From Streptomyces rapamycinicus NRRL 5491 (GTDB lineage: Bacteria > Actinomycetota > Actinomycetes > Streptomycetales > Streptomycetaceae): 64,000 bases of DNA. Shown here piece after piece: positions 60,121 to 64,000 of the stretch. The translations under genes and the position numbers were made by a program. The stretch is taken from positions 682,001-746,000 of the forward strand of contig NZ_CP085193.1 of the NCBI RefSeq assembly GCF_024298965.1. The letters are read 5' to 3'. Every line of letters begins with the position of its first letter. Position 1 is the first letter of the stretch. The notes beneath the pieces were generated by a model that did no database searches, was not told the DNA's origin, and saw only the letters and a program-made list of their open reading frames with translations.

Positions 60121-61825
60121 CCGACGACGCCGCGGGAACCCCGGACTCGTCCTCGGACTGGCCCTGCTGGGCATCGTCATCCTGATCGCCGTACTGGCCC
60201 CGGTGTTCTTCAGCGGCGAGGCGGACGCGCTGGGCAGCCGGTTCGCGCAGCCCTCGTCCGGCCATCCGCTCGGCACCGACGCCGCCGGCCACGATGTGCT
60301 GCTCCGCGCCCTGGTCGCCACCCGACTGACCCTGCTGATGACCGCGGGCGCGACGGCGATCGCGGTCGCCCTCGGCATCCTCCTGGGCACCAGCGTGTGG
60401 CTCATGCGGCCCCGGGCCCGGGAGGTCTGTCTGCGCGTCATCGACGCGATGGTCGCCTTCCCCGGTCTCCTTCTCGCGCTCGTCGTGGCGGCGGTGCTCG
60501 GCGCGGGCGGTTCCTCGGTGGTGATCGCCATCGGCATGGCCGGGATACCGTACTTCGCCCGCCTCACCGCGAATCTCGCCGCGAAGGTGTCCCAGCAGGA
60601 GTACGTCCGGACCGCGCGCCTGCTCGGGGTGAGCCATCCGCGGATCGCGGTCAGGCACATGCTGCCCAATATGGCCGAGCCTCTGCTGGTGCTGTCGGCG
60701 TCGACGTTCGCCAGCACGCTCACGGCCCTCTCCGCCCTGTCGTTCGTCGGGATCGGCGTCCAGTCGCCTTCCTACGACTGGGGGAAGCTACTGAGCGAGG
60801 CGCTGCCGTCGCTGCTGGCGGGCCGGCCATTCCAGATGGTGGGCCCGGCAGCTCTCGTCATCGTGACCGGGCTCGCAGCGATCCTGATCGGCGACGGTCT
60901 CGCGGCCGCGGCGAACCCGCGAACGGCCAGGAGGACGGCGGGCCGAGGAGACGCCCGGGACACCGAGCGGGACACGCCGGTGCCAAGGGAGGATTATCTC
61001 GTCGACGTACAAGACCTGTGGATTCACAGCGGGGACAAGCCGCTGGTCAAGGGCGTCTCGTTCGGCATCAGGCCGGGTGAGATCGTCGGTGTCGTGGGCG
61101 AGAGCGGTTCGGGCAAGACCCTGACCGCGATGTCCCTCGCCCGGCTCCTGCCCGACGGCCTCACCCTCAGCTCCTCCCGCATGGCCATCGGCGACCTCGA
61201 TCTCCGCCGGCCGGTCCCACCGGGCCTCATGGCCGATGCGCTCAGCCTCGTGTACCAGGACCCGGCATCGACGTTCAACCCGGCCCTGCGGATGGGAACC
61301 CAGCTCACCGAAATGCTGCGCACCCACAAGCACATCGGTGCGCGGGCTGCGGGACACCGCATGGTGGAGGCACTCCAGGCGGTGCGCTTGACGCATCCGG
61401 AGCGCCGCATGAAGCAGTATCCGCACGAACTCTCGGGCGGCATGCGACAGCGGGCGATGATCGCGACGGCGCTGGCGACCGAGCCGCGGCTGATCATCGC
61501 CGACGAGCCGACCACGGCCCTGGATGTGACGGTCCAGGCGGAGATCCTGCGCGAACTGGAGCGCGTCAACGGCCGGCTCGGCACCTCGATCATGTTCATC
61601 TCGCACGACATCGGGGTGGTACGGGCACTCTGCCATCGCGTGATCGTCATGTACCGCGGCGAGGTGGTGGAGGAGATCGACGCGGCGGACCTCACCGTGG
61701 AATCCGCCCGGCATCCCTACACCAGGGCGCTCCTCGCGGCCACACCCGACATCGACGGTCCGGTGGAGACGCTGCCCGGCATGGCGTGGACCCCGGAAGC
61801 GACGAAGGAGCCCTCGCATGGCTGA
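60107..61825 (+). CDS. fused ABC permease-ATPase (DppC-DppD fusion)
   Basis: The 572-residue protein joins two parts usually encoded separately. Residues 1 to about 265 are a DppC-type permease (HPLGTDAAGHDVLLRAL, EAA-type RTARLLGVSHPRIAVRHMLPN). After a short linker, the rest is a DppD-type ATPase with Walker A GESGSGKTLTAMSL, signature LSGGMRQRAMIATALA, Walker B LIIADEPTTALD and the H-loop SHD. Fusion forces a 1:1 permease-ATPase ratio and may change the assembly. It overlaps the DppB-like gene by 14 bp and the next ATPase by 8 bp. Confidence 0.92.
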   Translation: MSPRSRRRRGNPGLVLGLALLGIVILIAVLAPVFFSGEADALGSRFAQPSSGHPLGTDAAGHDVLLRALVATRLTLLMTAGATAIAVALGILLGTSVWLMRPRAREVCLRVIDAMVAFPGLLLALVVAAVLGAGGSSVVIAIGMAGIPYFARLTANLAAKVSQQEYVRTARLLGVSHPRIAVRHMLPNMAEPLLVLSASTFASTLTALSALSFVGIGVQSPSYDWGKLLSEALPSLLAGRPFQMVGPAALVIVTGLAAILIGDGLAAAANPRTARRTAGRGDARDTERDTPVPREDYLVDVQDLWIHSGDKPLVKGVSFGIRPGEIVGVVGESGSGKTLTAMSLARLLPDGLTLSSSRMAIGDLDLRRPVPPGLMADALSLVYQDPASTFNPALRMGTQLTEMLRTHKHIGARAAGHRMVEALQAVRLTHPERRMKQYPHELSGGMRQRAMIATALATEPRLIIADEPTTALDVTVQAEILRELERVNGRLGTSIMFISHDIGVVRALCHRVIVMYRGEVVEEIDAADLTVESARHPYTRALLAATPDIDGPVETLPGMAWTPEATKEPSHG

Positions 61826-62645
61826 GCAGACGGCGGCACAGACAGCGGCACGGGCCGCGGCACGGACGGCGGCACGGACGGCGGCCGTCCAGGTCCGTGA
61901 CCTCGAGGTGAGCTACGGCTGGGGAAGGGGAGCGACGCGGATCCTGCACGGGATCACGCTGGATGTCACCAGGGGACACACCGTCGGCATCGTGGGGGAA
62001 TCGGGATCGGGGAAGTCCACTCTGGCGAAGACCCTGGCCGGTGCGATCCGGCCGACGGCGGGGAGCGTCCGGATCGCCGGCCATGACGTGTTCGGCACCC
62101 GCGGTGCGGATCGCACGGGAATGCGGCGGCGGGTCCAGATGATCCCGCAGGACCCCTATTCCTCGCTCAACCCCCGCCGAACCATCGGCGAGGCGCTCGC
62201 CGAAGCGGTGGACCCGCGCCGCGCCAGGGTGAAGAAGCATCAGGACGAGATCGTTCACTGGCTCGAGACCGTCAGGATGCCGGCGGACAGCATCCGCCAG
62301 TATCCCCACGAATGCTCGGGCGGGCAGCGCCAGCGGATCGCGATCGCGCGCGGGCTGATCCTCCGGCCCGAGGTGGTGATCGCGGACGAGATCACCTCCG
62401 CGCTGGATGTCTCGGTCCAGGCCGAGATCCTCAACCTCATCGCGGGGCTGCGCCGAGAACTCGGCCTGACCATGGTGTTCATCTCGCACAACCTCGCCGT
62501 CGTCAGGCACGTCAGTGACGAGGTCGTGGTGTTGTACCGCGGCGACATCGTCGAACACGGTACGGCCGCGGACCTCTACGAGCGCCCGCGGCACGCCTAC
62601 ACCCGCGCACTGCTCGACGCGGTCCCGGGCGCGGCCAAGTCCTGA
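61818..62645 (+). CDS. peptide-type ABC ATPase (DppF-like) with Ala/Thr-rich N-terminus
   Basis: The 275-residue protein has Walker A GESGSGKSTLAKTL, a Q-loop in PQDPYSSLNPRRT, the signature CSGGQRQRIAIARGL, Walker B VVIADEITSALD (Ile in place of the usual Pro) and SHN. It is the second ATPase of the transporter. Its first 20 residues are AQTAARAAARTAARTAA, from a short DNA repeat near 61827-61884. The start overlaps the fusion gene by 8 bp. Confidence 0.9.
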   Translation: MAEQTAAQTAARAAARTAARTAAVQVRDLEVSYGWGRGATRILHGITLDVTRGHTVGIVGESGSGKSTLAKTLAGAIRPTAGSVRIAGHDVFGTRGADRTGMRRRVQMIPQDPYSSLNPRRTIGEALAEAVDPRRARVKKHQDEIVHWLETVRMPADSIRQYPHECSGGQRQRIAIARGLILRPEVVIADEITSALDVSVQAEILNLIAGLRRELGLTMVFISHNLAVVRHVSDEVVVLYRGDIVEHGTAADLYERPRHAYTRALLDAVPGAAKS

Positions 62646-62681
62646 GCAGATGTGCCGAGGCCGGATCGTGGCCGGGCGGTT

Positions 62682-63293
62682 CTACGCACCCGTCCAGCCG
62701 CGGAGAGCGCCGTAGTAGGCAGGGATGAGGCGGGCGGCGACATCGGACTCGGCAAGGCCGGAATCGATGAGATCGAGGATCTCACGGGGGTCGAACATGA
62801 GGTTGTAGAGGAAGAGGGCGTGATCGAAGTGGGCGTCGTCGACGCGGAAGTGGCGCATTACCGCGCGGAGGGGGCGTTCCCATATGTCGCGGACGGTGAG
62901 CATGACCTCGTCCTGGTCGCGGAGGCGCGTGAGGAAGCCTCTGCGTGAGCGGACCTGGATGGTGGCGGCGCCGGTGATGCGCACCAGCCGGATGCGTTCG
63001 GTGACGACGTCTTCGAAGAGGGCCAGCCCGGTCTTCGGGCAGTCGTGGCTGAAATTGCGCAGTTCCACGATGGTGCCGTGGACGTAGCCGCGGATGAGGT
63101 CCTCGCGGGAGGAGAAATAGCGGTAGGCCGTGGCCGGGGAGAGGCCGGCGCGCTCGGCGACGAGGGGGACCGTGACCTTCTCCGGTTCGGATTTGAGCAT
63201 CTCCCCGGCTGCCTCGAGCAGCTTGGCGCGGTTGCGGATCGCATCGTTGCGCGGGCTTCGAGACCGCTTCAGCGGACGGTCTGCGGTGCTCAC
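62682..63293 (-). CDS. TetR family regulator
   Basis: The 203-residue protein has a TetR HTH (TVPLVAERAGLSPATAYRYFSSREDLIRGYV) and a helical ligand domain. The GTG at 63293 is the start. It lies 36 bp from the end of the ABC ATPase gene and diverges from the binding protein at 63508, which is its probable target through the palindrome at 63454-63475 or another site in the gap. Confidence 0.87.
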   Translation of the reverse strand: MSTADRPLKRSRSPRNDAIRNRAKLLEAAGEMLKSEPEKVTVPLVAERAGLSPATAYRYFSSREDLIRGYVHGTIVELRNFSHDCPKTGLALFEDVVTERIRLVRITGAATIQVRSRRGFLTRLRDQDEVMLTVRDIWERPLRAVMRHFRVDDAHFDHALFLYNLMFDPREILDLIDSGLAESDVAARLIPAYYGALRGWTGA

Positions 63294-63453
63294 TGCGGCC
63301 CTCCATCACCTTTCAAAGCGAGAGATCGCTCTTGGTTTTATCTGAGTCTAACCCATGGCTTCACGCCGCGGGCACCGATCCTTGCAGGTAACCAAACGGT
63401 CAAGCCCATCCCGGGGTCTTGACGGCGTGAGCAGGACGCGTGAACTCTATGCG

Positions 63454-63475
63454 AACTGAGATACCAATCTCAGTT
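63454..63475. promoter_or_regulatory. palindrome AACTGAGAT-ACCA-ATCTCAGTT
   Basis: A perfect 9-bp inverted repeat around a 4-bp spacer lies 32 bp before the ATG of the last gene, in an AT-rich gap. It suits an operator for the TetR regulator of this pair. Confidence 0.65.
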
Positions 63476-63507
63476 AAAGCGTTCCTCTTCAACGACGGAA
63501 GGCCACG

Positions 63508-64000
63508 ATGAGACGCATGGCCCCGGGCGTGTGCGGTGCTGCCGCCATGCTCGTACTCACGGCGTGCGGTTCCGGTTTGTCCGGTGAGCCGCCCACCCAC
63601 GGAACCGCGTTGCGGGCGGCCCTCCCCGACAACATCCGCAGCGCCGGGGTGTTGAAGATCGGCGGCAGCAGCACGGTCGCGCCCTACCTGTACTACAAGG
63701 GCGGCGGCTCCGTCGGGGTGGAGAAGGACCTGATGGACGCGCTCAGCCGGGTGCTGGGCGTGCGGATCCACCTCGCGGACATCGGCTTCGCAGGACTGGT
63801 CCCGGCGCTGCAGTCGAAACGGATCGATGTGGCGATGGGGGACTTCACCGACAACGCGGAGCGGCAGCAGAGCGTCGACTTCGTCGACTACACCACCTCG
63901 TACTCGATGATGCTGGTGGCCGACGGCAACCCCAAGGGCCTGGAGAGGCGTTCGGACCTGTGTGGTTCGAGTGTCTCGGCGACCGTGGGCAGCGTCACCG
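63508..64000 (+). CDS. SBP family 3 amino-acid-type binding lipoprotein, partial
   Basis: The first about 164 residues of a binding protein are present; it runs off the right edge. It has a basic start, a hydrophobic stretch and lipobox LTACGS, then the family 3 pattern (IRSAGVLKIGGSSTVAPYLYY, GVEKDLMDALSRVLGVRI, MGDFTDNAERQQSVDFVDY). GGAAGG lies 5 nt before the ATG. Family 3 proteins mainly bind amino acids or opine-like ligands for import. The divergent TetR probably regulates it. Confidence 0.88.
   Translation, partial: MRRMAPGVCGAAAMLVLTACGSGLSGEPPTHGTALRAALPDNIRSAGVLKIGGSSTVAPYLYYKGGGSVGVEKDLMDALSRVLGVRIHLADIGFAGLVPALQSKRIDVAMGDFTDNAERQQSVDFVDYTTSYSMMLVADGNPKGLERRSDLCGSSVSATVGSVT

Overview
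The window is high-GC actinobacterial DNA, almost certainly from a Streptomyces chromosome. The reasons are the GC-rich codon third positions, frequent GTG and TTG starts, SARP and LAL regulators, many TetR/LysR/SDR accessory genes, an Lsr2 homologue, and TTA leucine codons confined (as far as I checked) to pathway regulators. It looks like an accessory, chromosome-arm-type region. I saw no rRNA, tRNA, CRISPR array, IS element or replication origin.

Layout. (1) 1-14,300: the right flank of a specialised-metabolite cluster. Two genes match the pair that makes 3-amino-4-hydroxybenzoate or an analogue (DHQ-synthase-II-like and class I aldolase). Across a divergent promoter lie an FMN reductase, an MFS exporter and a LysR regulator. 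A TTA-containing response regulator with its kinase, and a SARP with two TTA codons, point to bldA control. Upstream of the SARP is a minus-strand operon with a small ORF, a P-loop kinase, a GH3-family acyl-amide synthetase, an LCM-type methyltransferase and a stand-alone ArgRS-like protein; a separate gene encodes an unknown 260-aa protein. Both transcription units carry the same TATCG-N3-CGATA palindrome. (2) 14,390-24,600: three short regulator/oxidoreductase modules (TetR-SDR, LysR, TetR-SnoaL-SDR with a shared operator and a frameshifted tandem SDR copy), a YbfB-type MFS protein, and a lone AceE-like E1 enzyme with an Lrp regulator.

(3) 24,600-38,400: a hydroxyquinol-type aromatic catabolic cluster. 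It has an HpaB-like two-component monooxygenase, an HpaC-like flavin reductase, hydroxyquinol 1,2-dioxygenase and maleylacetate reductase. A cupin and an AhpD-like protein accompany them, and three very large ATPase regulators (two LuxR-type, one reverse-order SARP) are interleaved. Together these would hydroxylate a phenol to hydroxyquinol, open the ring and reduce maleylacetate to 3-oxoadipate. (4) 38,500-51,100: a signal-peptide protein, two tandem WD40 proteins, a methyltransferase remnant, a NarL-type two-component system, and several redox genes each paired with a divergent regulator and, in two cases, a clear palindromic operator.

(5) 51,100-54,700: lsr2 with a leaderless promoter and a strong terminator, followed by a block of decayed genes (TetR lacking its recognition helix, MFS with deletions and frameshift, SnoaL and LysR remnants). 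(6) 54,700-64,000: an M20 amidohydrolase, a double-length Lrp regulator, and a peptide-type ABC transporter whose second permease is fused to an ATPase. A TetR regulator and the start of an amino-acid-type binding protein close the window. Start codons were chosen from ribosome-binding-site spacing and family length; functions rest on motif recognition by eye, without database searches.
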